A program made the translations under genes and the position numbers. 42,290 nucleotides of DNA from an uncultured Ruminococcus sp. (GTDB lineage: Bacteria; Bacillota; Clostridia; Oscillospirales; Acutalibacteraceae): the NCBI GenBank assembly GCA_902784855.1, contig CACZWQ010000004.1, positions 1-42,290 on the forward strand, in the 5' to 3' direction. The notes under the pieces were generated by a model. That model worked only from the letters and a program-made list of their open reading frames with translations. It did no database searches and was not told the DNA's origin. Positions 1 to 8,796 of this stretch are shown here, piece after piece (the stretch's first letter is position 1; each line of letters starts with the position of its first letter).

Positions 1-1324
1 GACTACGCTTCCGTACACTGCGTCTGGGCGCTCAAGAAGGCGGGCTACGATGTTGTTATCGTCAACAACAACCCCGAAACGGTTTCCACCGACTTCGACA
101 CCGCCGACAGACTTTACTTTGAGCCTCTTACCACCGAGGACGTCATGGGCATCCTCAAGACCGAAAAGCCCTACGGCGTGGTTGTCGCGTTCGGCGGACA
201 GACCGCTATCAAGCTGACCAAGTTCCTCAGCGACAACAATGTCAACATTCTCGGTACCTCCTACGACGCGATCGACATGGCGGAGGACAGAGAGCGCTTT
301 GACGAGCTTCTCGAAAAATATCACATCAAGCGTCCGCGCGGCGTGACCGTCATGACAACAGAGGAGGCGCTGGAGGTTGCCGACACCATCGGCTATCCCG
401 TTCTGCTCCGTCCGTCCTACGTTCTCGGCGGACAGAACATGATCATCGCGTTCAACGAGGCGGACGTCAAAGAATACATGGCGATCATCCTTGCGCAGAA
501 TATCGAGAACCCGATTCTGATCGATAAATATCTGCAGGGCACCGAGATCGAGGTCGACGCCATCTGTGACGGCGAGGATATTCTCATCCCCGGCATCATC
601 GAGCGAACTGTACGTCATCGAGGTCAATCCCCGTTCCTCGCGTACGATTCCCTATATCAGCAAGGTCACGGGCGTTCCCATGGTCGACCTCGCGACCAGA
701 GCGATGCTCGGCGAAAAGCTCGCCGACATGGGCTACGGCACGGGTCTGTACCGCAAGAGCCCCTATATCGCGGTCAAGGTTCCTGTATTCAGCTTTGAAA
801 AGCTGATCAACGTCGACAACCACCTCGGGCCCGAGATGAAATCCACGGGCGAGGTGCTGGGTATCGCCAGCACGCTCGAGGAAGCGCTCTACAAGGGTCT
901 GATCGCCGCCGGCTATAAGATGAAGAAGAAGGGCGGCGTGTTCATCACCGTCCGCGATTCCGACAAGGCGGAGATCGGCGAGATCGCCAAAAAGTACGCC
1001 GACCTCGGCTTTAAGATCTACTCCACCCACGGCACCGCCGCCGTCCTCAACAAGTACGGCATCGACGCGGTCGCGGTCAAGAAGATCCACGAGAACGAGC
1101 ACGGCAACAACACCCTGACCCTGATCGAGTCGGGCAAGATCCAGTATGTTATCTCCACCTCCGCGAAGGGCAGGATCCCCTCGCGCGACTCGGTCAAGAT
1201 CAGACGCAAGACCGTTGAGCGCAACATCCCCTGCCTGACCTCGCTCGACACGGCGAACGCGCTGGCGGATTGCCTCAAGAGCCGCTACTCGCAGCACAGC
1301 ACCGAGCTGGTCGACATCAATAAC
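1..1324 (+). pseudogene. carB: Carbamoyl-phosphate synthase large subunit, 3' part, frameshifted
   Basis: The reading frame open at base 1 (frame 1) encodes the second ATP-grasp half of CarB (VNNNPETVSTDFDTADRLYF, then GGQTAIKL, then VLLRPSYVLGGQNM). It runs to about base 602, at DILIPGIIE. The next expected ~55 residues (HIERAGVHSGDS... to the NVQF strand) are absent, and CarB resumes in frame 2 at ELYVIEVNPRSSRTIPYISK, followed by the C-terminal MGS-like regulatory domain (GFKIYSTHGTAAVLNKYGI) up to about 1320. The junction lies near 597-606 and implies a loss of roughly 165 bp that is not a multiple of three. CarB makes carbamoyl phosphate for pyrimidine and arginine synthesis, so an inactive copy would be costly; an assembly error is as likely as a real lesion. 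There is no stop codon before dapF. The 5' half lies outside the window. Confidence 0.88.
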
Positions 1325-2188
1325 ATGCGCGACAGCAAGATCAAGCTGCGCTTTACCAAGATGCAGGGCATCGGCAACGACTATATCTATTTCTCCACCT
1401 TCGGTCAGTGGATCAATAACCCCGAAGCGCTGGCGGTGCGTCTCTCCGACCGTCACTTCGGCATCGGCGGCGACGGCGTTATCCTCGTTGCGCCCTCCAA
1501 GGTGGCGGACGCGCAGATGAAGATGTACAACCGCGACGGCAGCGAGGGCAAGATGTGCGGCAACGGCATCCGCTGCGTCGGCAAGTTCCTCTACGACCAC
1601 GGCATGGTCGATTACAAGGAGAAGGACGAGATCACCATCGAGACGCTCAGCGGCATTAAGAAGCTGAAGGCATTTACCAACAACGGTGAGGTGACCACCC
1701 TGCGCGTCGACATGGGCAAGGCGATCCTGGAACCCAAGGATATCCCCGTGGCGCTCGAAGGCGACAAGATCGTCGACCGCGCGGTGAATATCGCGGGCAA
1801 GGACTACCATATCACCTGCGTATCCATGGGCAACCCGCACTGCGTGGTGTTCCGCGACGACATCGACCGCATCGACATCGAGAAGATCGGACCCGAGTTT
1901 GAGTTCGACAAGCTCTTCCCCGAGCGCGTCAACACCGAGTTCGTCACCGTCCTCGACGACCACACCATCAAAATGCGCGTCTGGGAGCGCGGCTCGGGCG
2001 AGACTTGGGCATGCGGCACCGGCGCCTGCGCGGCGGCTGTGGCGGCTGTGGAGAACGGCTTCTGCAAGAAGGGCGAGGATATCAAGGTCAAGCTCATCGG
2101 CGGCGACCTTGTCATCAACTACACCGACGAGACTGTCTACATGACCGGCAACGCCGAGACCGTCTTTGAAGGCGAGGTCACGGTCTGA
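1325..2188 (+). CDS. dapF: Diaminopimelate epimerase
   Basis: Converts LL- to meso-diaminopimelate, the last step before lysine and the source of the peptidoglycan cross-linking residue. The 287-residue product shows both catalytic cysteine motifs of the family: KMCGNGIRC near residue 80, and GSGETWACGTGACAAAVA near residue 222. It also has the N-terminal FTKMQGIGNDYIYF signature and a second-half GNPHCVVF motif. The ATG at 1325 is chosen because it sits just ahead of the conserved FTKMQGIGNDY start. However, the frame is open upstream and continuous with the CarB C-terminus (NALADCLKSRYSQ...), and no clear Shine-Dalgarno site precedes 1325. A CarB-DapF fusion, or translation by read-through, is therefore possible. 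Length and motifs are otherwise normal. A rho-independent terminator follows. Confidence 0.93.
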   Translation: MRDSKIKLRFTKMQGIGNDYIYFSTFGQWINNPEALAVRLSDRHFGIGGDGVILVAPSKVADAQMKMYNRDGSEGKMCGNGIRCVGKFLYDHGMVDYKEKDEITIETLSGIKKLKAFTNNGEVTTLRVDMGKAILEPKDIPVALEGDKIVDRAVNIAGKDYHITCVSMGNPHCVVFRDDIDRIDIEKIGPEFEFDKLFPERVNTEFVTVLDDHTIKMRVWERGSGETWACGTGACAAAVAAVENGFCKKGEDIKVKLIGGDLVINYTDETVYMTGNAETVFEGEVTV

Positions 2189-2222
2189 TCCCGTGTTCCG
2201 CGCTGTTTGATATTTTCGAAAG

Positions 2223-2255
2223 AGAGCATCCGATCGAAGGGTCGGATGCTCTTTA
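2223..2255 (+). terminator. Rho-independent terminator after dapF
   Basis: Perfect 11-bp stem AGAGCATCCGA / TCGGATGCTCT (2223-2233 with 2242-2252) with an 8-nt loop, followed by TTTATAATT. It ends the carB-dapF transcript. Confidence 0.88.
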
Positions 2256-2275
2256 TAATTGCAGCGGTACAACGC

Positions 2276-2304
2276 TTGCTTTCTCGCGGGAAATAGTGTA
2301 TACT
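2276..2304 (+). promoter_or_regulatory. Sigma-A type promoter for the DUF951-prfA operon
   Basis: TTGCTT (2276-2281), 17-bp spacer, TATACT (2299-2304). A start near 2311 would leave a very short leader before the DUF951 start codon. Confidence 0.6.
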
Positions 2305-2328
2305 GTAAGATGAATAACTATGGGAGTG

Positions 2329-2514
2329 ATGGATTTGGACGTCCTTGCAGGCAGCCGAGTTGAAATGAAAAAGCCGCATCCCTGCGGCGGAAGGATTTTT
2401 TCCGTCCTGCGCGTGGGCATGGACTTCAAGCTCAAATGCGAGCAGTGCGGCCACGAGGTCATGCTGCCGCGCCGCAAGGCGGAAAAAAACATCAAGAAAA
2501 TCATGGTGGAGTAA
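2329..2514 (+). CDS. DUF951 small zinc-ribbon-like protein
   Basis: Small basic protein of about 61 residues, recognised as DUF951 by the pattern VEMKKPHPCGG ... VLRVGMDFKLKCEQCGHEVMLPR. Three cysteines (one in HPCGG, two in CEQCGH) look like a metal-binding knuckle; this is inference, and the family function is unknown to me. The ATG at 2329 fits the usual MDL... family start; an in-frame ATG at 2320 would add three residues. Neither has an ideal Shine-Dalgarno site (GGGAG lies at 2322-2326, too close to 2329). The gene ends 3 nt before prfA and very likely shares its transcript. Confidence 0.85.
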   Translation: MDLDVLAGSRVEMKKPHPCGGRIFSVLRVGMDFKLKCEQCGHEVMLPRRKAEKNIKKIMVE

Positions 2515-2517
2515 ACG

Positions 2518-3594
2518 ATGTTTGAGAGAATTGAAATTTTTGATAAACGCTACAGCGAGCTGAACCGCAGGCTCTATGAGCCGGATGTGGCGGCTGACCC
2601 CGCCGCGTACCAAAAGGTGATGAAGGAGATCAAGTCGATCGAGGAGATTGTGCTGACCTACCGCGACTACAAAAAGGCGCTGCAAAGCGAGCGCGACAGC
2701 TTGGAGATCCTCAACGATAATTCTGATTTGGAATTAAAAGAGCTGGCTCAGCTCGAACTGGAGGAAGCCAAGGAGCAGATCGCTTCTCTCTCCGAGCAGC
2801 TCAAGCTCCTGCTGCTGCCCAAGGATCCCAACGACGAACGCAACGTCATCGTCGAGATTCGCGGCGGCGCGGGCGGTGAAGAGAGCGCGCTCTTTTCGGC
2901 GGTGCTGTTCCGCATGTATTCCATGTACGCCGAGCGCCGCGGCTACAAGATCGAGGTGCTCAACGTCAATGAGACCGAGCTGGGCGGCTACAAGGAGATC
3001 TCCTTTATGATCAACGGCGAGGGCGCCTACTCGCGGTTCAAGTACGAGAGCGGCGTTCACCGCGTCCAGCGCGTTCCCGAGACCGAGAGCCAGGGCAGGG
3101 TGCACACCTCCACCACAACGGTGGCGGTGCTGCCGGAAGCGGAGGACGTGGAGCTGGAGATCAACCCCGCCGACCTCAAGATCGACACCTTCCGTTCGAG
3201 CGGCGCCGGCGGTCAGCACATCAACAAAACAAGCTCGGCGATCCGCATCACCCACCTGCCGACCGGCACGGTCGTCGAGTGTCAGGACGAGCGCAGCCAG
3301 TACAAAAACAAGGACAAGGCGCTCAAGGTGCTGAAAAGCCGCCTTTTAAAAGAAAAGCAGGACGCGCAGGCGAATGAGATCGCCGCCGACCGCCGCTCAC
3401 AGGTCGGCACGGGCGACCGCAGCGAGCGCATCCGCACCTATAACTATCCGCAGGGCAGGCTGACCGATCACCGCATCGGCTTGACGCTGTATAAGCTGGA
3501 GGACATCCTCAACGGCAATCTCGACGAGGTGATCGACGCGCTGGTGACTGCCGACCGCGCGGAAAAGCTGAAAGAAAGCATGGAACAAGGCTGA
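2518..3594 (+). CDS. prfA: Peptide chain release factor 1
   Basis: Cytosolic class I release factor that reads UAA and UAG and triggers peptidyl-tRNA hydrolysis. The 358-residue length is typical. The stop-codon recognition tripeptide P-x-T appears as PET at residues 187-189 in [14 protein letters not shown], which separates RF1 from RF2 (SPF). The catalytic GGQ loop is at 231-233 in [18 protein letters not shown]. The gene starts with ATG 3 nt after DUF951, and its TGA overlaps the ATG of the next gene (ATGA), so prfA and the tsaC-type gene are translationally coupled. The methyltransferase prmC, often between these two, is not present here. Confidence 0.97.
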   Translation: MFERIEIFDKRYSELNRRLYEPDVAADPAAYQKVMKEIKSIEEIVLTYRDYKKALQSERDSLEILNDNSDLELKELAQLELEEAKEQIASLSEQLKLLLLPKDPNDERNVIVEIRGGAGGEESALFSAVLFRMYSMYAERRGYKIEVLNVNETELGGYKEISFMINGEGAYSRFKYESGVHRVQRVPETESQGRVHTSTTTVAVLPEAEDVELEINPADLKIDTFRSSGAGGQHINKTSSAIRITHLPTGTVVECQDERSQYKNKDKALKVLKSRLLKEKQDAQANEIAADRRSQVGTGDRSERIRTYNYPQGRLTDHRIGLTLYKLEDILNGNLDEVIDALVTADRAEKLKESMEQG

Positions 3595-4613
3595 TGAAAA
3601 CGCTGGTATTAGATGAAAAACAGATCGATATCGCCGCCGACATCCTCAAAAACGGCGGCGTGGTGGGCATTCCCACCGAAACCGTCTACGGGCTGGCGGC
3701 AGACGCGCTCAACGGCGCGGCGGTCGCGAAGATCTTCCGCGCCAAGGGCAGACCGATGGACAACCCGCTGATCGTCCATATCGCGGACTTCTCCGACATC
3801 CGGCGCTTTGATCTTGTCAGGGAGATCCCCGAAAGCGCCGAAGCGCTTGCCAAAGCCTTCTGGCCGGGGCCGCTGACGATGATCTTCAAGCGCACCGACG
3901 CGGTGCCGTCCGAGGTCTCCGCGGGACTCGACACCGTCGCCATCCGCTTCCCGAGCCATCCCGTGGCGCAGGCGGTCATCCGCGCGGCGGGCACGCCCTT
4001 GGCGGCGCCGTCGGCGAACCTCTCGGGCAGCCCGAGCCCGACGACCGCGCGGCATGTCCTCAACGACATGGACGGCAGGATCGACGCGGTGCTCGACGGC
4101 GGCGCCAGCGCTGTCGGCGTCGAGAGCACGGTCATCACGCTGGCGGCGGGCACGCCGCGCGTGTTGCGGCCGGGCGGCGTCACCGTGGAGATGCTGCGCG
4201 AGGTGCTGGGAGAGGTCGACGTCGACGACGCGGTGCTCCATCAGCTTGCCGAGGGCGCCGAGGCGGCGAGCCCGGGCATGAAGTACAAGCACTACGCGCC
4301 GAAAGCGAATGTGATTTTGCTAAAGGGAAGCGATCGGGCATATATTGATTATGTCAACGCCCACGCGGGCGACGACGTCTGCGCCCTGTGCTGCGACGAG
4401 GACTTGCTCGACTTGAAGGTCAAGACGGTCTCGCTCGGCAGGAGGGGCGACTACCTGACGCACGCGCGCCATCTATTCGACTGCCTGCGCCGCATGGACG
4501 AAAACAAGACCGTCCGCACGGTCTATTCCCGATTGCCGTCCACCGAGGGCGTCGGGCTGGCGGTCTATAACCGCCTGATCCGCGCGGCGGGATTCGAGGT
4601 GATCGAGCTGTGA
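3594..4613 (+). CDS. ywlC: L-threonylcarbamoyladenylate synthase, Sua5/YwlC type
   Basis: Makes threonylcarbamoyl-AMP from threonine, bicarbonate and ATP for the t6A37 modification of ANN-decoding tRNAs. The N-terminal YrdC domain (residues ~1-205) shows GGVVGIPTETVYGLAADA, the KGRPMDNPLIVHI strand, APSANLSGSPSPT and VESTVI. A C-terminal Sua5 domain (to residue 339) begins after SPGMKYKHYAPKA, which makes this the long Sua5 form rather than short TsaC. It overlaps prfA upstream by one base and coaE downstream by four, so it sits inside a tightly coupled translation/cofactor operon. Confidence 0.95.
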   Translation: MKTLVLDEKQIDIAADILKNGGVVGIPTETVYGLAADALNGAAVAKIFRAKGRPMDNPLIVHIADFSDIRRFDLVREIPESAEALAKAFWPGPLTMIFKRTDAVPSEVSAGLDTVAIRFPSHPVAQAVIRAAGTPLAAPSANLSGSPSPTTARHVLNDMDGRIDAVLDGGASAVGVESTVITLAAGTPRVLRPGGVTVEMLREVLGEVDVDDAVLHQLAEGAEAASPGMKYKHYAPKANVILLKGSDRAYIDYVNAHAGDDVCALCCDEDLLDLKVKTVSLGRRGDYLTHARHLFDCLRRMDENKTVRTVYSRLPSTEGVGLAVYNRLIRAAGFEVIEL

Positions 4614-5203
4614 GACAGTATCGGCTCATCGGGCTGACGGGGCAGAGCGGCGCGGGCAAGAGCACCGTATCCGCCGTTTTCGCTTCCCACGGCGCGACAG
4701 TCATCGACGCCGACGCCATCGTGGCGCAGCTCTACCGTGACCGTTCGCCCTGCCTGAAAACCGTGGCGGCGAGCTTCGGCGCGGATATCCTCAGCGCCGA
4801 CGGCACGCTCGACCGCAGACTGCTCGCCTCAAGGGCATTCGCGAGCGCGGAAAAAACCGCGCTGCTGGGCAGGCTCGTCCATCCGTTCGTGACCGCGCGG
4901 CTCTTGGAGCTGCTGCGGGGCGCAAAGGGCGTCGTCGTCTATGACGCGCCGCAGCTTTTGGAATCGGGCGCGGACGCGATCTGTGACTGCGTCGTCGCGG
5001 TCGTCGCGGACAGAGCGCTTCGGCGGCAGCGAGTCATGACGCGCGACGGGCTGAGTGAGCAGGAGGCGGACAGCCGTCTCAACGCCCAGCTCGGCGAGGA
5101 GATATTCCGCAGGTGTGCGGATATCATCATAGAAAACAACACCGACAGAGAGACGCTGCTGAAAAATGCCGAGCGCGCCTGTCTCTGTGCGGTAAAGGGG
5201 TGA
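4610..5203 (+). CDS. coaE: Dephospho-CoA kinase
   Basis: Phosphorylates the 3'-hydroxyl of dephospho-CoA, the last step of coenzyme A synthesis. The 197-residue P-loop kinase has Walker A GLTGQSGAGKST at residues 8-19, then the family features VIDADAIV, LVHPFV, VVVYDAPQLLESG and a C-terminal IIENN. The start is GTG at 4610, overlapping the preceding TGA (GTGA), which implies coupled translation. A four-base gap separates it from the next gene. Confidence 0.94.
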   Translation: MRQYRLIGLTGQSGAGKSTVSAVFASHGATVIDADAIVAQLYRDRSPCLKTVAASFGADILSADGTLDRRLLASRAFASAEKTALLGRLVHPFVTARLLELLRGAKGVVVYDAPQLLESGADAICDCVVAVVADRALRRQRVMTRDGLSEQEADSRLNAQLGEEIFRRCADIIIENNTDRETLLKNAERACLCAVKG

Positions 5204-5207
5204 GAGC

Positions 5208-5858
5208 ATGGCACAACGCCACGCCGCAAAAGGAAATGCGAAGCATCCGCCTTCGAAGCGCGCCAACAGGGGGATAATCGCCCTGATTTGGGGCATTATT
5301 CTGACAGTTGTTGCGGGAGGCGTCATCTTCGCGACATCGAACTACCATGAATCGGTTCGGCAGCGGGTGAAATACAGCCAGTATCCCCGCAGCTACAGCG
5401 AGTATGTGGAGCAGTCTGCCAAAAAATATGACTTGGATACCGCATTGGTCTATGCCGTGATCCGCACCGAGAGCAACTTCAATCCCGACGCGCAGTCGGG
5501 CGCGGGCGCGCACGGGCTGATGCAGATCACCGAGGACACCTTTGATCACTATATGTTTTTGCGCGGCGAGGAGGGCAAATACACCCTCGACGATCTGTAC
5601 GATCCCGCCGTCAATATCGACTACGGCTGCAACATCCTGCGCGACCACCTCGATCAGTTCGGCGACGAGGAATGCGCCGTCGCCGCCTATAACGCGGGAC
5701 CCGGCAACGTGCTGGAGTGGCTGAGCGACCCGTCGGTCAGCTCGGACGGCAAGACGCTCATCGTCGAGAACATCCCCTTTGAAGAGACGCGCAACTATGT
5801 CGACCGCGTCGAGAGCGCGAAAAAGACCTACATCGAATTATACGGCAGTGATGCTTGA
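5208..5858 (+). CDS. Membrane-anchored lytic transglycosylase (SLT domain)
   Basis: Cleaves the glycan strands of peptidoglycan outside the membrane. The 216-residue protein has a basic N-terminus, one transmembrane helix (~22-44), then a goose-lysozyme-like SLT domain: catalytic Glu88 in VIRTESNFNPDAQS, GLMQITEDTF at 103-112 and AAYNAGPGNVLEW at 159-171. It is YjbJ/Slt70-like rather than a full-size Slt. It follows coaE by 4 nt, with a GGGGTGAGAGC Shine-Dalgarno region overlapping the coaE stop. The ATG gives a sensible cytoplasmic tail. The partner or sporulation role, if any, cannot be read from the sequence. Confidence 0.92.
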   Translation: MAQRHAAKGNAKHPPSKRANRGIIALIWGIILTVVAGGVIFATSNYHESVRQRVKYSQYPRSYSEYVEQSAKKYDLDTALVYAVIRTESNFNPDAQSGAGAHGLMQITEDTFDHYMFLRGEEGKYTLDDLYDPAVNIDYGCNILRDHLDQFGDEECAVAAYNAGPGNVLEWLSDPSVSSDGKTLIVENIPFEETRNYVDRVESAKKTYIELYGSDA

Positions 5859-5878
5859 TCATAGAAAGGAATATCATC

Positions 5879-7282
5879 ATGTGTGAAGAAAAGACAAAAA
5901 CCGCGCTGCTGCGCGAAAAGCTGATGAACGAGCCGAAGGGCGCCAAGGACCTGACCGCCGAGGAGATCGCCGCCGCAGACAGCTTCTGCGAGGGCTACAA
6001 GGTGTTTTTGAATGCCTCTCCCGTCGAGCGCGAGGCGGTCGCCTATACCGTCGCGGCGGCGAAGGAGGCGGGCTTTACGCCCTTTGACCCCGAAAAGACC
6101 TATCAGGCGGGCGACAGGGTCTACCTTGTCAACCGCGACAAGGCGGTGGCATTGGCGGTCATCGGCAAAAACGGCGTGAAAAACGGCGCGCGTCTGGCGA
6201 TCGCCCACATCGATTCGCCGCGCATCGACCTCAAGCCCAACCCGCTCTATGAGAGCAACAGCCTCGCGCTGTTCAAGACCCACTACTACGGCGGCATGAA
6301 AAAATACCAGTGGACCGCGATCCCGCTGACGCTGCACGGCGTCGTCGTGAAGCTCGACGGCACCCGCGTGGAGATCAAATGGGGCGACGAAGCGGATGAA
6401 AGCTGCTTCTGCGTCAGCGATCTGCTGCCGCACCTCGCGCAGGAGCAGGTGACAAAGCCCATGGCAAAGGCGTTCACGGGTGAGGATCTGAATGTGTTGG
6501 TCGGCTCGCGTCCCTATCCCGGGGCGGAGGATGAAAAGGAGCTCGTCAAGCTCAATGTGATGGCGATCCTCAACGAAAAATACGGCATCACCGAGCGCGA
6601 TTTTCTTTCGGCGGAGCTGTGCCTGACGCCCTCGTTCAAGGCGAAGGACGTCGGCTTTGACCGCAGCATGATCGGCGGCTACGGCCACGATGACAAGGTG
6701 TGCGCCTATCCCGCGCTGATGGCGGCGCTGGCGGTGAAGGATGCGGAGCAGACCTGCGTGACCTACCTGACCGACAAGGAGGAGATCGGCAGCGACGGCA
6801 ATACGGGCATGCAGAGCGATTTCCTGCGCTACTTCATCTATGACCTCGCCAAGCTCGACGGAGTAGAGGGCTACCGCGCGCTGTCGCAGTCTACCTGCCT
6901 TTCGGCGGACGTCAACGCGGCTTTCGACCCGACCTATGCGTCGGCGTTTGAGGCGAAGAACAGCTGTTACCTCAACGGCGGCGTGGTGATCTCCAAATAC
7001 ACGGGTCACGGCGGCAAATACGACACCAGCGACGCGTCCGCGGAGTTTATGGGCAAGGTGAGGAGCCTGCTCGAGAAAAACGATATCCAGTGGCAGATCG
7101 GAGAGCTGGGCAGGGTCGATCTCGGCGGCGGCGGCACCATCGCGAAATATGTCGCCAACATGAATGTCGACGTCATCGACCTCGGCGTCCCGGTGCTGAG
7201 CATGCACGCCCCGTTTGAGATCGTCTCCAAGACCGACGTGTATATGGCATACCGCGCATTTTACGAGTTTTTCGCAGAGTGA
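5879..7282 (+). CDS. M18 family aspartyl aminopeptidase
   Basis: Cytosolic di-zinc aminopeptidase removing N-terminal acidic or other residues. About 467 residues. The M18 metal ligands and catalytic motifs are visible in order: AHIDSPRIDLKPNPLYES, GYGHDDKVCAYPAL, TDKEEIGSDGNTGMQS (catalytic Glu pair), SADVNAAFDPTY and a C-terminal HAPFEIVSKTDVYMAY. The start is set at ATG 5879, because AGAAAGGA lies 8 nt upstream; an in-frame TTG at 5855 would overlap the lytic transglycosylase stop and lacks a ribosome site. Last gene of the forward run; it ends at a strong terminator. Confidence 0.93.
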   Translation: MCEEKTKTALLREKLMNEPKGAKDLTAEEIAAADSFCEGYKVFLNASPVEREAVAYTVAAAKEAGFTPFDPEKTYQAGDRVYLVNRDKAVALAVIGKNGVKNGARLAIAHIDSPRIDLKPNPLYESNSLALFKTHYYGGMKKYQWTAIPLTLHGVVVKLDGTRVEIKWGDEADESCFCVSDLLPHLAQEQVTKPMAKAFTGEDLNVLVGSRPYPGAEDEKELVKLNVMAILNEKYGITERDFLSAELCLTPSFKAKDVGFDRSMIGGYGHDDKVCAYPALMAALAVKDAEQTCVTYLTDKEEIGSDGNTGMQSDFLRYFIYDLAKLDGVEGYRALSQSTCLSADVNAAFDPTYASAFEAKNSCYLNGGVVISKYTGHGGKYDTSDASAEFMGKVRSLLEKNDIQWQIGELGRVDLGGGGTIAKYVANMNVDVIDLGVPVLSMHAPFEIVSKTDVYMAYRAFYEFFAE

Positions 7283-7310
7283 TACTGCTGCGATTTCGAT
7301 GCAAAAATAA

Positions 7311-7358
7311 AGCGTTTGGGCATTCCGCTTCCTGCGGAGCGCTCAAACGCTTTTTTTT
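7311..7358. terminator. Bidirectional terminator between M18 peptidase and HAD gene
   Basis: AGCGTTTGGGC pairs with GCTCAAACGCT (one G-T), with further pairing inside. Eight T follow on the plus strand and TTATTTTTG follows on the minus strand, so it can serve both convergent genes. Confidence 0.85.
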
Positions 7359-7371
7359 GTTATTTATCAGA

Positions 7372-8568
7372 TCATGCCGCCTTGTCCAATGCCTCTGTAG
7401 GGGCTTCCGTTGCGGCGGGCTGTTTTTTGGTGACGCCGTCGCCGTAGATGGTCGTCCAGTCATTTTTCATGGAAACCGTCGTCCAGCCGTTTTCTGTGCA
7501 TGAGGTGACCATCTTCGCTGCCTTTTCCAAGTTGCCGTTTTCGCGCTCCAAATCGTCGCAGCAGAGCATGAACGCGGCGCTGGGATACTGATTTCCGTTC
7601 GTCACGAAGGCAGCCATACTGAAATCGCCCGAGCTGTTGCCGAAGGCGAGAACGGGCTGCCGGCCGATCTCCTGTTCGATGACGCTGACCTTGTTCATTT
7701 TCAGGTTCTTGATCAGGAAGTCGCCGCCGAGAATGACCTTGTCATCCTTGGTATACTGATAGGTCAAGCCATCCTCTCCGTTCTGGTTCAGCGCGACCAG
7801 CGACTCGTCGGAGCCGATGACCTGGGACGCGGGGATATCGAGCGTGCCGTCCACGAGTCCGCGGACGATAAGGCGGTCGGTGCCGCTGACGACATAGACG
7901 GTGAAGTCATTTGCCTGCAAGTACTCGACGACCTGCAGCATGGGCTTGTAGAACGCCTGACCGTTGGTCATGCCCTCATAGCTCGGCGCGGGCTTGTCGC
8001 GGAACGCCTTGACATAGGCGTCGAATTCGTCGAGGGTCATTCCCTTGAACGCCGACGCCACGCCCTTGCCGTGGTCGACGGCAAGACCTTCGGCGGATTC
8101 GCCCGTATCCATCATGACCTTGATTTTTTCCGCGGTCTCCAATTCCTCGGCGCTCGCCTTGCCCTTGTAATCGGGATCCTCGGTCACGCGGTAGTAGAAC
8201 AGGCGGTAGTCAAAATAGACGGGGTCGGTCTCGCAGCAGAGGGTGCCGTCCAGATCGAACACGGCGATGCGGTCGCTGACAGGGATAAAATCCTTTGAAT
8301 CCTTGTCGGTGATCTTTGCCATGTATTCGGTCAGCTGCTTTTTCAGCGGGGCGTTGTCCGTCCAGAGGGACAGCACATCTGCCTGCGCGCCGTCGTCGAC
8401 GGCCTCGGTGGTGACGGCGGCTGTGGTTTCAGCCGGAGCGGCTTTGCCGTTGTTGGCGGCGGTAGTCGCGAACATCACGCAAGAGATGACAAGCAGCAGT
8501 GCCAGCACGCCTGTCGCGACCTTCCACGGCGCCGCGGTGGGTTGTTTTCTTTTGTGCAAATCAATCAT
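7372..8568 (-). CDS. Membrane-anchored HAD-superfamily phosphatase
   Basis: The protein has one N-terminal transmembrane segment (~16-36), an Ala/Thr-rich spacer, then a HAD domain: motif I DLDGTLCC with Asp105 and Asp107, motif II VVSGTDR, and motif IV GNSSGDFSM. This predicts an extracytoplasmic phosphatase of unknown substrate. The ATG at 8568 directly abuts GAAAGG with no spacing; an in-frame TTG at 8557-8559 lies 9 nt after AAAGG and may be the true start, removing three residues. The C-terminus is an Ala/Thr/Pro-rich tail. It is transcribed alone from its own promoter, divergently from the dockerin gene. Confidence 0.85.
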   Translation of the reverse strand: MIDLHKRKQPTAAPWKVATGVLALLLVISCVMFATTAANNGKAAPAETTAAVTTEAVDDGAQADVLSLWTDNAPLKKQLTEYMAKITDKDSKDFIPVSDRIAVFDLDGTLCCETDPVYFDYRLFYYRVTEDPDYKGKASAEELETAEKIKVMMDTGESAEGLAVDHGKGVASAFKGMTLDEFDAYVKAFRDKPAPSYEGMTNGQAFYKPMLQVVEYLQANDFTVYVVSGTDRLIVRGLVDGTLDIPASQVIGSDESLVALNQNGEDGLTYQYTKDDKVILGGDFLIKNLKMNKVSVIEQEIGRQPVLAFGNSSGDFSMAAFVTNGNQYPSAAFMLCCDDLERENGNLEKAAKMVTSCTENGWTTVSMKNDWTTIYGDGVTKKQPAATEAPTEALDKAA

Positions 8569-8600
8569 CCTTTCATTGTGTAATCCATGATTTGATTCCT

Positions 8601-8629
8601 ATTATAACTGATAAAACAAAAAAAGTCAC
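8601..8629 (-). promoter_or_regulatory. Promoter of the HAD phosphatase gene
   Basis: On the minus strand: GTGACT (8629-8624), 17-bp spacer, TATAAT (8606-8601), about 32 bp before the start region. Confidence 0.65.
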
Positions 8630-8726
8630 CCTATTTTTGAAAAAAAGCGGTATTTGCATGATTTAAACAAAACAAAACGAAACCGACGCACAGGTCAGGT
8701 CACGTTGCTGAAAATAGCTGTTTTTC

Positions 8727-8755
8727 TTGACATTTGCCGTCGGGTTCTATATAAT
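8727..8755 (+). promoter_or_regulatory. Perfect-consensus sigma-A promoter of the dockerin gene
   Basis: TTGACA (8727-8732), 17-bp spacer, TATAAT (8750-8755), 41 bp before the ATG. Every position matches the vegetative consensus. Confidence 0.85.
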
Positions 8756-8796
8756 CATAGCGAGAAAAAACGAAATGAAACAACAGGGGGAATTAC

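Noticed and set aside
596..2272. Very long open frame antisense to carB/dapF (558 codons)
   Set aside because: Low-complexity Val/Asp/Ala/Leu-rich translation typical of the antisense of GC-rich genes; the sense frame carries clear CarB and DapF motifs.
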